DNA of 64,000 nucleotides from Pseudopithomyces maydicus (GCA_026873275.1 JANTUC010000003.1:310001-374000), one strand, 5' to 3'. Numbered from the stretch's first letter, positions 41,409 to 53,141 are shown. Notes: a model not told the origin generated them from the letters alone. A program made the numbers and translations.

Positions 41409-41981
41409 TTAACCACCTCGTCCACCCCTCTCATCCTGCATCCCAATAGCTGGATCCGGCGCCTCAGGATGCTCTCTCTTCGCCTTCGCCACCCCACCCG
41501 CTGAATCCTTGCCCTCCGTCGCGTGTCCGCCAGTACCACTCTTCTGCGCGCTGCTACACGTCAATCACCATTAGCAAAAGGACAATAAACAGGACGAGCA
41601 ATGTTTCTCTCTATTCACCACCTCTTACGAATTACCATATCGCAGTGATGAACCAACAGATAAGACAGATACAGTGCGCCATGAACGGTAAAAGAACAAT
41701 GAGAAATAAGTTACTATTAGAAAGACTTACTCGATGCCGCCCTTCAGGTTCGCTGTCTGCACGTCGTAATCGTCACCTGACTTGGCCTTGTTCACGCTGT
41801 GCTTATCGTCGGGATATAAATCGGTCTTTGTCTTATCATTCGTGCTCAATGCCTCACGCCTCGATGCAGACAAGGTCATCCATCTGCTCGCCGGTCGAGC
41901 TACAGGCGCTCGTCCTGCACGCCGGGCTACCGCGATGCCTGCACGGCGGTAGAAGGTGAGGAACTCGGAGGGTGACGACAT
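41409..41981 (-). CDS. Small mitochondrial-type fungal protein
   Basis: Exons 41981-41731 and 41553-41409 with a 177-nt intron (GTAAGT donor) give 131 residues. The N terminus MSSPSEFLTFYRRAGIAVARRAGRAP... is Arg/Ala/Ser-rich without acids, a typical mitochondrial presequence. The rest is polar: TDLYPDDKHSVNKAKSGDDYDVQ, then GHATEGKDSAG..KAKREHPEAPDPAIG.QDERGG. This composition is common in short uncharacterised Pezizomycotina mitochondrial proteins. The 3' splice site is TAGCAG, a tandem (NAGNAG) acceptor, so a one-residue variant is possible. Divergent from Pcc1, with 577 bp between the starts. Confidence 0.65.
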
Positions 41982-42558
41982 GGTGAAATAATAGCTAGAC
42001 AGACAAGCGTGGATGTACGTGTTTGTATGTGTACTAAGCAGTTCGATGAATGTACAAGAGGGTATGTATGTTTTCGCTACGAACGATGCAATGGATATTT
42101 ATGTATGTATGCGTAGGAGAGAAATGCAGGGAGAAAACCAAGCAGCATCTTCACCTGTCAACTATGTAATGTGTGGAACGCAGCGGTCATGGACGCTTGG
42201 CAGGCACAATGATGATGATGAATGCATGATGACGCGCGATGAGCGCGGCTCTGCAGTCCGAGCGTGCATCGCCGCTAACGCGAAAGAGGTGCGGGGGCGG
42301 GGAAATTTCGCGACGACGCCGATGGGCACGCCAGCTTTAATTCTATCTAGCCTTGTGCTATGCGATAGACGGTTGTGTTTATCTATAATATATACATACA
42401 CACTCGAGGGCATTTGGCGAGTGGTTTCTCTTCAAGTGCTGGCTTGGGAAGTACTGCCTCCGCGCATACATTTCTTCTTTCATACCTTCTTTTAAAACTT
42501 ATATCGACAACCCCTCTTATATACCCTTCTTATATACCTCACCACCAATCCTCCCACT
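41982..42558. promoter_or_regulatory. Divergent promoter, mitochondrial-type protein / Pcc1
   Basis: 577 bp between the two ATGs, with TG- and TGA-rich microsatellite-like stretches and a TATATA near 42390. No gene inside. Confidence 0.4.
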
Positions 42559-43014
42559 ATGGCCACCTCTACCTCAGACCCCTCCTTCCCCTCCACCCTG
42601 TACGTCCCTCCCCTATTCCCCCTTCTCAAATTCCCCACTAACACCCCCAGCACCATCAACATCCCCTTCCCCACCCCGCACCTCGCGACCACCGCCTCAC
42701 GCGCCCTCTCCGTCGACGCCGAGCTCTCGCCCCTCGTCCGCCGCACGCTCTCCACCGACGCCGCTACCCTCCGCGTTGAGTACAGCGCTACCACGAACCG
42801 CATGTTGCGGGTTGCTGTGAACGGGTTCTTCGAGTCACTGGGCGTGGTGCTGGGTGTGATGAAGGAGCTGGATGTGGATGTTGTGCATGGGGAGGTGGAG
42901 GGGGGCTGGAGGGGGTGCAGGGGTTGGAGGTTGGGGCGTGAGAGGGGAAGGAGCGAGGAGGGTTGGAAGGAGAAGGGGAAGGAAGGAAGGAGAAGAGGAC
43001 AAGAGAAGGCATGA
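42559..43014 (+). CDS. PCC1: Pcc1-like subunit of the KEOPS/EKC complex
   Basis: Starts at ATG 42559. The core INIPFPTPHLATTASRALSVD, LSPLVRRTLSTDAATLRV, and NRMLRVAVNGFFESLGVVLG is the Pcc1 fold: two strands framing a helix, then a long dimer helix. Pcc1 dimerises and links KEOPS, which makes t6A on tRNAs reading ANN codons and affects telomeres and transcription. The family usually ends about 15-20 residues after this helix. Here the frame continues into an Arg/Glu/Gly-rich tail after the six-G run 42900-42905. In the alternative frame a TGA follows about 15 codons later. The annotated tail is therefore probably an artefact of one missing G. Confidence 0.85.
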   Translation: MATSTSDPSFPSTLYVPPLFPLLKFPTNTPSTINIPFPTPHLATTASRALSVDAELSPLVRRTLSTDAATLRVEYSATTNRMLRVAVNGFFESLGVVLGVMKELDVDVVHGEVEGGWRGCRGWRLGRERGRSEEGWKEKGKEGRRRGQEKA

Positions 43015-43346
43015 CTCTATGAGTACGATGAGGCGATGAAAGAGGGAATACACGAACCAAGGGATGCGTAGACGACGACTGAGTCAGTGATGGCTATAAC
43101 ACGTGGTCCATCACAGTGACACAGGCACGATATTGCGATCACAAGAGCGCGATCCCGAAGCGATGTGTCACAGGCCCATCGAGAGACCAGTGTGAAACAT
43201 GCATCGAAAACATTACCCGCGCGACCACGTGGATAACAAGAAAAGAAAAAAAGATTAAATTCAAGAACCACGCACAAAATGCAACTACCTACGCCCGCCA
43301 AAATGCCATGCATGCATACAAATCATCCACGCCATAAACCCTTGCA
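43015..43346. other. Convergent intergenic
   Basis: Short shared 3' flank of Pcc1 (+) and the Cys/His-cluster gene (-). No feature seen. Confidence 0.45.
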
Positions 43347-45608
43347 CTAAACATCGCCTTTGAACAAATCATCCCAGCACTCCTCCGATATCTCATATCC
43401 ACCCCACGACCCATCTTGAAGCTTGGATTCCAGTGCGCTGAAAATATCCTCGCTGTCTGCGATGTCTGTGCGCTCCGTCTTCTCGGCGACTTGTGTGACT
43501 TCCACAGCCTCTGGCCGGCGCACGGGAGGTGTTGCCTGGGACCCTACTCGAGGCTTCGCGCCCCGATGCTGCCACGCTCGAGTGTCCATTCGGGGGCCAG
43601 GTTGCTGCCATGCACCGCTCTCGAATCGATTGCCCGGCTGCTGCGTGTATCTATGTGGCGTGTGTCGCTGTGGAGTACGGCGATAGGGGTCTTGATAGTG
43701 GTGACGAGGTGCGCGAGGTGCATGGGGGATGTGGGGGTTGTGAGCGTGTTGGTGGTTAGGTGAGGGATCATCGTAGCTCAAGGCGATGGATTGGTCGTTG
43801 CAATGGTCCCAGTGATTACGATTGGGGTCTATTGGGAATGGCTTCCTGAAAGTACCCTGCTGCCTATATTGGAATGGTTGCCCTAATGGATTTGCCTTGT
43901 GTTCATTCTGATTTTGCCCTTGCTGATAATCTCGCTGGTACTTTGGCTGGTACTTTGGCTTGAAATTCGGCTTGAAATTCGACTGGTGATTTGGTATGCG
44001 ACTCAGCTGGTAATCTAGCTGGTGATTCTGTTGGCGATTAAACTGGAAATCCCGCTGATCCCAAGGTCTCCGCTGGCTCGTCTGTGTGCCCTCAATAAGA
44101 TGCTGATTGAGACCAATCAGCCTGGATACGCTCTCTTGTGATTCCCATCGCGGCTTGGATGCTGCCTCAGTGCTTCCATAATACGTATTGATCCCGTTGA
44201 ACGTTTCTTCCCTGGCTGGATCCAGTGCCTCCATTCCCACGTGCTGATTGGACATTAAGAGAGGGAAGTCTCTTTTCAAATCCGTCAAGTACCGCTTCAT
44301 TGACTCACTTGGTTGGTATTTACGACCTCCAGCTCCGTGTCGAATCATAGCATCAGAAGCCCACAGAACTGCCATGATAATCTTATCAACGGGGGCGCGC
44401 TGATGGGCGGCATTAACGGAGAATGCAGTGGAAAGAATGTTATCTGCCTCGGACTTTATGACGGCGATGAAGCTAGGGTCAGAGAAGAGCAAAGGTATGG
44501 ATGGCTGGACGTTTGGCTTAGGGTGAGTTTCTTGTCTTGCTGGAACTGACCAGACATCGCGCCGATCGCGGTATGTGCGCTCTCTATCGGGCTCTGGAGA
44601 AGGCGAACGAGAGCGCGATTGGATATAAGTTTCCGCGAAGCTCGAACGGCGGTGATCAATCTTCTGGTGATATGCGCTCAGTTTCGGGGACGCAGCCGTG
44701 TCTGTGGGTTCTATAGAATTATGGAACCTGCGTGGTTGGGAAGGCGGCACTTGATGTGCAGTTGGCAATGTGTTCAGGATTGCAGAGTTGCCCAATATTA
44801 GGCTGGGAAGCCGTGCTGGTTTTCTGTACTCCATCACCCCTATGGTGCTTCCGCTGGGCATTTCCGGTGTCTTTGGACCTTCGGTGGACGCAACGGAGGT
44901 GGCCAGTGGTGATCTTGAAAGTGGCGGCGTGGAAGCCGCAGATATAGGTAGCGAGGGTGTAATCGAGGCGTTCGAAGGTTGAGATACTGTCCGGATCACA
45001 TCACAGGTAACTGCCCTGTCACCACTAGCTCCTTCTTCTTTACCGCACGCCCCTTCCCCGTCCCCGCACGCCCCCTTTCGAAATTCCAATCTCACCCACC
45101 CCTCCACACCCGACGTTGGCTCATTGTATCCATCTTTGTACTCAACATATGCCCTCTCCACCCAAAAAGACTCTTTCTTTCTCAGGGCACATAGCTTTGG
45201 ACAAAATCTTCCGTGGTGCTGTCTGTTCGGTGGACAAGCAGGACACATATCGCTACAAGCCATCCAATTCCTACGATGCCGATGGTCTTTCTCTTTCAAA
45301 CAGTTGAAGCATCGAAGATCGGATTCCCTCATTCCAACGGTCTTGTACGCACGATGTAGCGCCAGATCTGTTAGACCGGGGTGACTCGTCAGTGGTGTAT
45401 CTTTCTGCGCAAGCTGTATTGCGGCGCTTTGTGACAACAAGTCGGTAGCTATATCCAGATCCGCGGTCGGATCATTTGGGAAAATCAGGGGAGTGTTTGT
45501 AATAGAAATATCTGCTGCTACTATCCCGCTCGTGCTCGGTTGTGAATGAACGCAATACATGTCGGGTTCTGCATACGCGGATTGCTTCAACGCTCTTATG
45601 AAAGACAT
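43347..45608 (-). CDS. Unknown protein with Cys/His cluster and N/Q-rich tail
   Basis: Intronless, 753 residues from ATG 45608 (MSFIRALKQSAYAEPDMYC). A longer in-frame start at about 45773 is possible but less likely. Residues 100-140 form a dense cluster: C-x2-C-x14-C-x3-C-x2-C, then HH, then C-x3-C, resembling a zinc-binding knuckle (CFNCLKEKDHRH...). The middle is Ser/Pro-rich with an Arg/Ser patch (SRSRSPSPEPDRERTYRDRR). A helical segment near residues 420-520 (DPSFIAVIKSEADNIL, MAVLWASDAMIRHGAGG) could be a folded domain. Then comes an N/Q/Y/H-rich tail with short repeats (NFKPNFKPKYQPKYQ), and an acidic end (SEDIFSALESKLQDGSW). No family recognised; an RNA- or DNA-binding role is inference. 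Confidence 0.62.
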   Translation of the reverse strand: MSFIRALKQSAYAEPDMYCVHSQPSTSGIVAADISITNTPLIFPNDPTADLDIATDLLSQSAAIQLAQKDTPLTSHPGLTDLALHRAYKTVGMRESDLRCFNCLKEKDHRHRRNWMACSDMCPACPPNRQHHGRFCPKLCALRKKESFWVERAYVEYKDGYNEPTSGVEGWVRLEFRKGACGDGEGACGKEEGASGDRAVTCDVIRTVSQPSNASITPSLPISAASTPPLSRSPLATSVASTEGPKTPEMPSGSTIGVMEYRKPARLPSLILGNSAILNTLPTAHQVPPSQPRRFHNSIEPTDTAASPKLSAYHQKIDHRRSSFAETYIQSRSRSPSPEPDRERTYRDRRDVWSVPARQETHPKPNVQPSIPLLFSDPSFIAVIKSEADNILSTAFSVNAAHQRAPVDKIIMAVLWASDAMIRHGAGGRKYQPSESMKRYLTDLKRDFPLLMSNQHVGMEALDPAREETFNGINTYYGSTEAASKPRWESQESVSRLIGLNQHLIEGTQTSQRRPWDQRDFQFNRQQNHQLDYQLSRIPNHQSNFKPNFKPKYQPKYQRDYQQGQNQNEHKANPLGQPFQYRQQGTFRKPFPIDPNRNHWDHCNDQSIALSYDDPSPNHQHAHNPHIPHAPRAPRHHYQDPYRRTPQRHTPHRYTQQPGNRFESGAWQQPGPRMDTRAWQHRGAKPRVGSQATPPVRRPEAVEVTQVAEKTERTDIADSEDIFSALESKLQDGSWGGYEISEECWDDLFKGDV

Positions 45609-46592
45609 TATTGTAGAAAGTACACTTAATTCCCTGCCGCAACACCATCCTTCACTTAGATTTATACCCCTGCCCCGCGCCACGGTCTCCGTGCGGCCAC
45701 GTCTGTGCGGCCGCATGGATGTTTGCTTTTGTGGAACCCAAGTCGTGTTGAGAGCCCAAGCTGCAAGAGTCATGCTGCGTCTTGTCACGCCTTGCGAACA
45801 TGAGTCAAAGCAACACTACTTCTCCCAAATCCAATACGTCACGAGGCAAGTATACTGGTGGGAGTTCTGCGGTGCTGAGACGCACGCAGATGTGAGAGTT
45901 GCTGCCTGAAGACGATGAGCTAACATGTTGAAACAGGTGTCTTAGCTAGTATTTTCGGAACAAAGAAAGCGCCTGTGGGCTTCGCGGGAAGTTGCGTGTG
46001 GCGGGGAGCCACACCTCTGCCGTGGTCAAACATTCTCAATCATTTTCGATATAGGAGTAGAATTGTCAGTGAGGATAAACAGTCATTGTTTCATGTATTT
46101 TGAAAGGCGCGTATTGGCTTGTGGGAATGTGAGTCATGTCGTTGGTAATGCTCCGCTGTGGTTCGCTACCACTACAGTATTCAACAGCTGTTCTCATTAA
46201 CCCCCAAGGCAGCAATTTGTTGGCCATCTCACATGCAAAAAGTGCATCAGAAGATTTTCGTGAGCCGTTCGTATCTGAATGTCTATCCGATGATTGTGTG
46301 TACGGAAAATAAACTCCTATAGTCTGTTGTGCCCTTGGATGTTAGTGATCCATGCGCAAAAAGACAGTTGTCAGCTACGCACTCGCACAGTCAATTTCCC
46401 TTAACTATCATTCCGTGAATTACTTAACATACGTATCTTCTATTTGATTCTACGAAAAACCACTTCAAACTCCTGTTTCCTCGTGGAATGAATGTATCCG
46501 TCATGCCCACGCCTCAAATCCCGAGCTTTGCAACGCCATACACAATGACTACTTACTAATCTCACCTATGTTTCCAACCAGCACACCCTCAA
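45609..46592. other. Intergenic, no supported gene
   Basis: Upstream of the Cys/His-cluster gene and downstream of Argonaute. Short open frames only. Confidence 0.45.
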
Positions 46593-49500
46593 TCACATCC
46601 AGAACATAGTATCCGCCACGCCCAAGCCCCACGGTGCATACCTGCCCCAAGCCGGCACGTCCGGTATATCCCTATTCTTATAGAACCTCCTCTCCAATCC
46701 CTCAAACCATTCTTGCACATGCGCATCGTGGGCAAATGACAGATCAGTATTACGAAGCTTAGGTACGTGCCATGGTACCGAGCCATTATCCAGGTCCTTT
46801 ACATACAAAGCAGCGCGCTCGCAAAGACGGTCTGCGTAATACGTTGGTGAAGCGTAGGATACGCCCATGGTGGCGCGGCAGTAGGAATAGCTCAGTTTAT
46901 GGGTCTGCAGAGGTATTAGAAGACTAAGGCGTGAGATTGATTGAATTGAGGACTTACCAAATCTCGCAACTTCTCCACGCTCATAGAAGTATCGTTCCTT
47001 AGCACAAAGTAGTGCGTAGGTTTTACCGTCCCGTGGATCCCACTGTGCGATTGCAAGAAGAAGTCCTGGTAGTAAGGAGATGTAACGAGCTTATCTACAG
47101 CGGTACCTGGGAACGTGTTGCCTTTACCCCGTAGATCGCCCGCTTGCCCAGGCAGTACGTAGAAGCGAGTGTGATGGCGCTTGGTGACGATCAAGGCTGT
47201 GAGCTTAAGTTCCTTAGCAAGGAGTCTCAGCGCATTGCGAGCTTTGGCATAGGCGCGATGGATAGCTTTGAGTTCGATTTTTTCGACCTTTTCGTAATGC
47301 CCTTGGCTGACACCATCACGGTAATAAATGATCTTTTCGGGGAATTTTTTGGGGTTGAACTTGGCCCAGTGGAGGAGGCGCTCGTAGACCATGTCTTCCA
47401 TGTTATAGATAATCTAATATTGTCAATATTACGTTCAACACCTAATAACTATGTGCGTACCTCGCGATCGGTAATAGGACCCTGCGAGTCCTGAACAGGT
47501 TGAAGGCGTACAGAGCCGAGATATTTCGCTGCTACATCATCCACAGAGGCAACAACAGCAGCGATGGTTCCCGTAGAAGGATGGATCAAGTCAGCACCGA
47601 TTATCATCGTGTCCATAGCCCCATAGCGCTCGTTAGGTTGTAAAGCCGTATGACTGATGCCGCCAAATTTGAGATTTATCTTCATGGAGATATTCGACAT
47701 GTATCTTACAAAGAAAGATTCATCCTCGTTCATGCGCTCCACTATGCAAATAGATTGAATGCCGACTTTTCTATCTGCAGTAATCTTGAGCTGGCGATAA
47801 TCACCGCGGTCGATTTGAGGAATGATAAGTATGACAAGACTAACCCCACTTTCTTTCGCTTTCTTGAAATTCTCTTCAAGGGTCTCGGAAGTGACCATTA
47901 TGTTGTTTTCAGGATTGACATTGGTTGCTTGAGTCCATTCAAGGCCACATCTAGCAAGTTGTGCTTTGAAGCGGGTTTCGTAGAATTCAGGAGAGGAAAT
48001 GTCTACTCCCAATGTCCAAAATATCTGGTATTTAAAAGTCACCTTTCTTGTCTTAAAGAAAGCGTAATGAGGCTTTATGGACCATCCTGAACCTTTTATC
48101 GCGGTATGCTTGTTGTAATGCACCAGCGGAAATTCAAGGTTCTGATAAGGAGTCATAAGCATATTGGAGCCTAATATGAGTGGAACACCGTTGCGTAAAG
48201 CCTGAAGTTCTTAGCTAGCTGAAATGGGAATCATCTCAGGGTCAACAACTTACGAAAGACGATTCATCAGAATCCGTTGAGAAACCAAGACTTCGCAAGC
48301 CCTCAGTTTCAATCAGCATACGGCTTTGACCCGGTTTACAACGAGCTTCCTCTATCATCGCAGAAGTAAGGTGATCAGGAACCTGCGCTGTGTAAACCTG
48401 AAACGGCACGATGCGCAAGAATTCCTGGGGGAACCAAACCGGGTCTTTATCATGGCGTACGTTGACGGCTTTCTTGAGAGGGTCGAAATTTCTTTTGTAG
48501 ACTACGAGACGGTCAGTATATTCTGGTTAGAGTATGAGAGGAATCTACTAACCAGTCTGCAAATGATCGACGACTTTGATCTCGGGCCCGGAGAAGATAT
48601 ATTTTCCCTGTTCATCTCTAAGCGGCTTTCCATCAGAATCGCGTTGCTTTTCTCGGAATTTCAGTTCGCCGATAGGTCGGTCGGAGAGTCCGCAGACGGA
48701 CCACAGTTTCGAGGATGACCTGCTCAACCTCTGAGTCGTATCTGTATCGTCATAAGTACGATCATACTCTACATAGACACGCAATCTCTTCAATATCAAC
48801 TCCGCTACATTAGGCGCGAACGTTCCGCAATCGTCCAGGAACTCGCTGACAAGAATCGGACGAAAGAACGCACTGGTCGCCAGATTGAAGTTGACGATGA
48901 TGTTGCCGGTGCCGGGTTTAACATTGTAGAAGTAGCCTCGGATCGTCTCCAGCGACACAGATGTACTCAAGCGCTTGCGTGCCGTCTTCACGAAGAATTT
49001 GTTCGTTGACTGCTTGTAGACGTCGGCGGTTAAACTCTGCGAGATGAGCATGTTCAAACAGCGCGAAATGTCTACGAAGTTGACCTTCTCGTAGTCTGGA
49101 TGTGCTAACGAGTAATTTCTGAGGTCCTCGACATTGATCTCTTTGATGAATGTGAAGCTCAGATCAAGCTCTTCATGTCCAATAGAAACCATGCGTCTTG
49201 TATGCCTCTGACCAAGGCCCTCATTTCCTTCCGCAGAAGTAAACTCGGAAGCAAATTCTTCGTGGATCGGTCTCCATGAGATAATCGTATCGATACCATC
49301 CGTGGCAAAGAAGTCCCTGACCGGCTCAAGAAACAAGAAAGCTTTAAGTGCTGTCTCAAAGTGCCGTTTCTTCGCGCGACGATTGACATTCTCTTCAGGG
49401 AGACCTAAAATCTTGTACTCGTAGAGCTTTTCAACGGTCAACGTGTACGTGAAGTGATTCGTCAAAATACTATCTTGATCGTTATCTTTGCCGAACGCTT

Positions 49501-49759
49501 GGCGAAGCGGCCATTGAGGGTCCTTGATCTTCAACAAATCCGTCCTGTCGTCCATTTCTTTCGGCAGACTCCACTGCTCACCTTGGCTGGGCGGAGTGCT
49601 GGTAATGAAGTTTGAAGCGGGTGGATAATGCATTGGAGAGTCTTGGTCATTGTTGACGTAGTCTGAACTCGAGCCAGTCGATGGAGGGGGTACTTTTCGC
49701 AGCTGCCGTTGGGGCCTCTGCGGACCCTTTGGTCGTCCAGTGCCTTTGTAATCGCCCAT
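46593..49759 (-). CDS. Argonaute (QDE-2-like)
   Basis: Five exons in transcript order: 49759-48553, 48501-48254, 48201-47461, 47413-46958, 46904-46593. The introns are 51, 52, 47 and 53 nt, and all phases close to give 987 residues. A basic Pro-rich N terminus (GRPKGPQRPQRQLRK) is followed by the N and linker domains. The PAZ region is spread over exons 1-2 (VWFPQEFLRIVPFQVY at its end), then Mid and PIWI. PIWI landmarks: IIGADLIHPSTG (Asp 689), the glutamate-finger Glu 732 before IIYNMEDMV, IIYYRDGVSQGHY (Asp 765), KRHHTRFYVLP, DFFLQSHSGIHGTVKPTHY, and SPTYYADRLCERAALY (Asp 909). The tetrad is thus DEDD and slicing should be possible. The C terminus MFWM matches the usual MFYM-type end. It would act in siRNA-guided quelling. 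Confidence 0.95.
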
Positions 49760-50175
49760 GGCGAATGCCAGTTCGAACGTTTTGTACTTGAGGTGTACTT
49801 GAGGTTGAGTGATAGATCAATGGTGACGATAAGCTACAGAGGCTAGCAGTGATTGAAAATCGTATGGTATGTGTGTATCAGTAACCAATATCACTAGATA
49901 GAGATTCGTGATCGTTGTTATATGCCCCAGGTATCGAAACGCTCGAAACACGAAACGAGCTGTCTCGGAGAAACGGACCTTGTCTTGTACGATTTTCAAT
50001 AAACATGGAAGACACCGCCGCTATCGATAAAGAAAGTTTCGCGGAATATAAGTGTTTTATGGAAAACAACAAAAGATGGAAATCTGTTTGATCGATTGAT
50101 GAGTCGTGCTCCAGTTTGCCCCAGATACTAGCTAGCGACTCTTGAACACTGTGAGACTTGGCGACTAGATTGATC
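49760..50175. other. Intergenic, Argonaute promoter side
   Basis: 416 bp between the Argonaute ATG and the stop of the F-box/ankyrin gene. No gene supported. Confidence 0.45.
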
Positions 50176-52039
50176 TCAGGCGCAGAACTGGGTGTTCTGC
50201 TCGGATTCTGTATACTTGCGCATAATGTGTGTTCGCGTTCTGTAATTGAGACCTGCCAATGCCCCCTCGTCCACTTTGACGAAGTCGGGTATCGGTCGCC
50301 CGTCCACCGAGCCATCGAGCGCTTCCTTTGCAGATGCACCCGCATGTAGCAAGAAATTTATGCAATGGGAAAATTGCGAGCACGATACACTCTCCAACTG
50401 CAAGCCACTAGCTGTGATGTTGATCGCCATTGCTAAAGCTTGAGACGCGCAATGATCATTGTGAAAATCCATGCCATAATAGACAAAATGCTTCATCTGG
50501 TACAAGTTGCCAGTAACTGCTGCTCGTACGATTGGGTGAGAACGCCGGTCGGGGTATTTGTAGTTAATATCTGCTCCATGGTGGATCAGGAAATTCAGCA
50601 TTTGTCCATTTTGTTCTCCAGCCTTCGAAAGTAGCTGCTGTATAACTTCGACGCCAAAAACCATCTTGAGGGACCTCGTTTTCACTGGATATACAGTATC
50701 AACCCAATCACCACCCCAAATACCCGATTCGTGAATACAGAACGGAAATTTATAAGCATGCGTGGTGGGATATGGGTCATCTTGGAATAGTTTGTCCACG
50801 CTTTCTTGTAGAGTTTTACGGGTCGTGTAACTTAATCTTTCAATGAGTTTCTCACAGAAATGACCATCCGGCGAATCCATATACTTGCACACGTTGTGTT
50901 GGATTAACATGGAAACGATATCGCGCTGTTTGTATCGCAAAGCGAGGTAAATGGCTTCTTCAATACCATTGAAGCTTAGGGCTTGAGGAGAAGTGCCGTG
51001 TGATGTTCGTGGCATATGCTGCGACTCCCCTGGTGACAAGATTGACTGTACCGCCCTTGCACAGTTTTTCAAAACAGCACCATGTAGCACACGATCTTTT
51101 TGTGTATAAAGAGGTGTTTTGTGTTGAATTCGCGGTAAAATTATGACAGGTTTTTCAGCAGCCAAATCAAAGCTTTCGAAAGTACTGCTGCTTTTGTTCA
51201 CTGGATCATTAGGATTGTATTTGCTGCCCGGTGATTCGATCTGTCGTAGTGACCGTGGTGCTAAGATATCGACGGTGTCAACCAAGCCCATATAACTGGC
51301 AACAGATATAGGGGATCCGAAAATGGGACTTTCTTTTACCCCGTCTACTCCTTGATCGAGCATGACTTTTGCTAGCTCGGCCTGGCCTGTTATCAAGGCG
51401 CAGATCAAGGCATCTTGAGGCAGGCTATCAACAAAAGACCGCTTTCTAGGAGTAAGAATGATAACATCTGGCGGCAGGTCACGATTTTGGAGGTAATTTT
51501 TGCCATGGGTAGGGAGAGCCAAAATTTCAACGATATTTTTCAAAGGTAAGGCCATGGCCACTGCTGTCACCAGTCCTTCGATGCATCTGCGTCTCCAGTC
51601 CGGTTCTTTCATGTGAAATTTTGAGTCAAGGTATGCAAGAGTTCTAAGGATAGCACAGCATAAGGGCCGTTGTCCAGCGTCATCTCTAATCATGTCCGAG
51701 ACATCGATACCGCGCATGATGGTATACGAGAACAATGCACCCTCCCTTATCATCTTGGAAAGTATGAGTCTTCTGGTCATCGCATGGCTCATGTACTCCG
51801 GAATACGACGAACGGGCTTTGTACGAAGATGAGTAGGGAATGGAGGCGCGGCATACATAGCCCGTTGGATCTCGACATCAAAAATCTCTTGACGGGATCA
51901 GCACGAGAAATCAGAGGTTCCGTGGAGACGTACTACAAACCAGTCTCAGACGAGTAATTTTGCGCCAGGCACCATTCTGAAGTGACGCCATGAGAATTAT
52001 ACGCCGAAACAGCTCTGGAGGAAGATGGAGCAAATGCAT
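50176..52039 (-). CDS. F-box and ankyrin-repeat protein
   Basis: Exons 52039-51934 and 51887-50176, joined by a 46-nt intron (GTACGT donor, AAG acceptor), give 605 residues. Exon 1 encodes an F-box start: LLHLPPELFRRIILMAS, then WRKITRLRLVC. Exon 2 continues KIFDVEIQRAMYA, completing the F-box. Ankyrin-like helical pairs follow: LICALITGQAELAKVMLDQG, AIYLALRYKQRDIVSMLIQH, LNFLIHHGADINYKYPD, IVRAAVTGNLYQMKHFVYYG and a Cys-rich FLLHAGASAKEALDG. The repeats are degenerate, as usual in filamentous fungi. The likely role is a substrate receptor of an SCF-type ubiquitin ligase; the target is unknown. The start at 52039 is the only ATG in frame at the F-box. Confidence 0.82.
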
Positions 52040-52330
52040 CGCGTGATATAGCTGAGAAATAGTCAGGGAAGCAATAAAATTGATGAATGTAGATATCAAC
52101 GAAATTGTATCGTGGTATTCAACCTAAATAATGTTCTATTCGGCTCCGCTGGGTGTAGGTACATGTGTGCTTATGTGAGACTGGATTGCACCAGTGACTG
52201 TGCCACATTGATGCCTGATTGGTAGGAACGCGCTAACGGCACGTGCACACGCGCACCCCTGTCGCACGTACCCAGGCGACGGTCCCCGCCTATTCACCCC
52301 CACTCGCCATCATCGACGTCAGTGTGAACC
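52040..52330. promoter_or_regulatory. Divergent promoter, F-box/ankyrin / Fta4-like
   Basis: A 291-bp spacer with CACGTG-containing, CA/CG-rich sequence at about 52231-52260. No gene inside. Confidence 0.4.
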
Positions 52331-53141
52331 ATGTCAAGGCATAAGACCGTTGTCGAACAGAAACAACATTTCTTGCAGTCGCGGAAGCAGTACTTGTCGC
52401 GTGGCATTGCTCCCACCGAGAAGCTCAAACAAATTGCCCACGATGGCGGCATAGATCTGGCCGTTCTGAAGGGCGTTGTAGACAAAGGTATCTTTCATAG
52501 CTCCTCTCCAATACGACGAGAAGATTCCTAATGACAATCCTAGTTAATCGCGAGCTAAAACAGCACTCCCGACGCGTCTACAGTCGACAAATGACGGAGC
52601 ACGTTGTCGAGCAGATCGATCAGCTGTATTGGGATTCTGGCACCCGCGACGTCGACGATGAGACTACCGACACGACGACCGACATAACAGAAGACGAGAG
52701 CACTGTTTATCTGAACGACGATCTCACTCAAGAGTCTTGTATCGCCAAGCTTCCGTTACGATGGGACGCGTCTTCCGACCCCCTCCATCGCCCTCTGCCG
52801 AACGCGTCGACCAAGACGACTACCTGTCCGCCATGACACGTCTTCAGAGCCTCTCTGCGCAACGCCTTACTTTGCAGCAGAAGCTGAATACATACCGTAC
52901 GCTGCTGGCGCTCCTGGAGCCTTATCGCAAGCCAAAGACAAACGTCCAGCCCAACTTGGTATGGAAAGATGCCCCGCTGGCTGCAGAGCTCAGTAGAACG
53001 AGGACTCTTGCAATACGGGTGGCGGGGAGGGTGGATGAGCGGTTTGGGAACATCGAGGTCCCGGCTACGGATGAGGATGGCGACGTTGGCATGGAAGAAG
53101 ATGGAAAGGACAAAGTGAAAAGGGTTCTTGCCGCGTGGTAG
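52331..53141 (+). CDS. Fta4-like Sim4/CCAN kinetochore subunit
   Basis: Exons 52331-52487 and 52544-53141 with a 56-nt intron (GTATCT donor, CTAAT branch). The N terminus VEQKQHFLQSRKQYLSRG, the middle DKVNRELKQHSRRVYSRQM and HVVEQIDQLYWDSG, and then DLTQESCIAKLPLRW follow the Fta4 family order (helix, 'N..LK.HNR.VYS.Q..RHVAEQID.LYW', short motif, coiled coil). Fta4 belongs to the Sim4 complex on the inner kinetochore. At the C run 52779-52783 the frame is lost. The expected coiled coil (LSAMTRLQSLSAQRLTLQQKL, ALLEPYRKPKTNVQPNL) continues in another frame to TAG 53141. The coding sum is one base short, so an intact protein would have about 251 residues. Confidence 0.8.
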
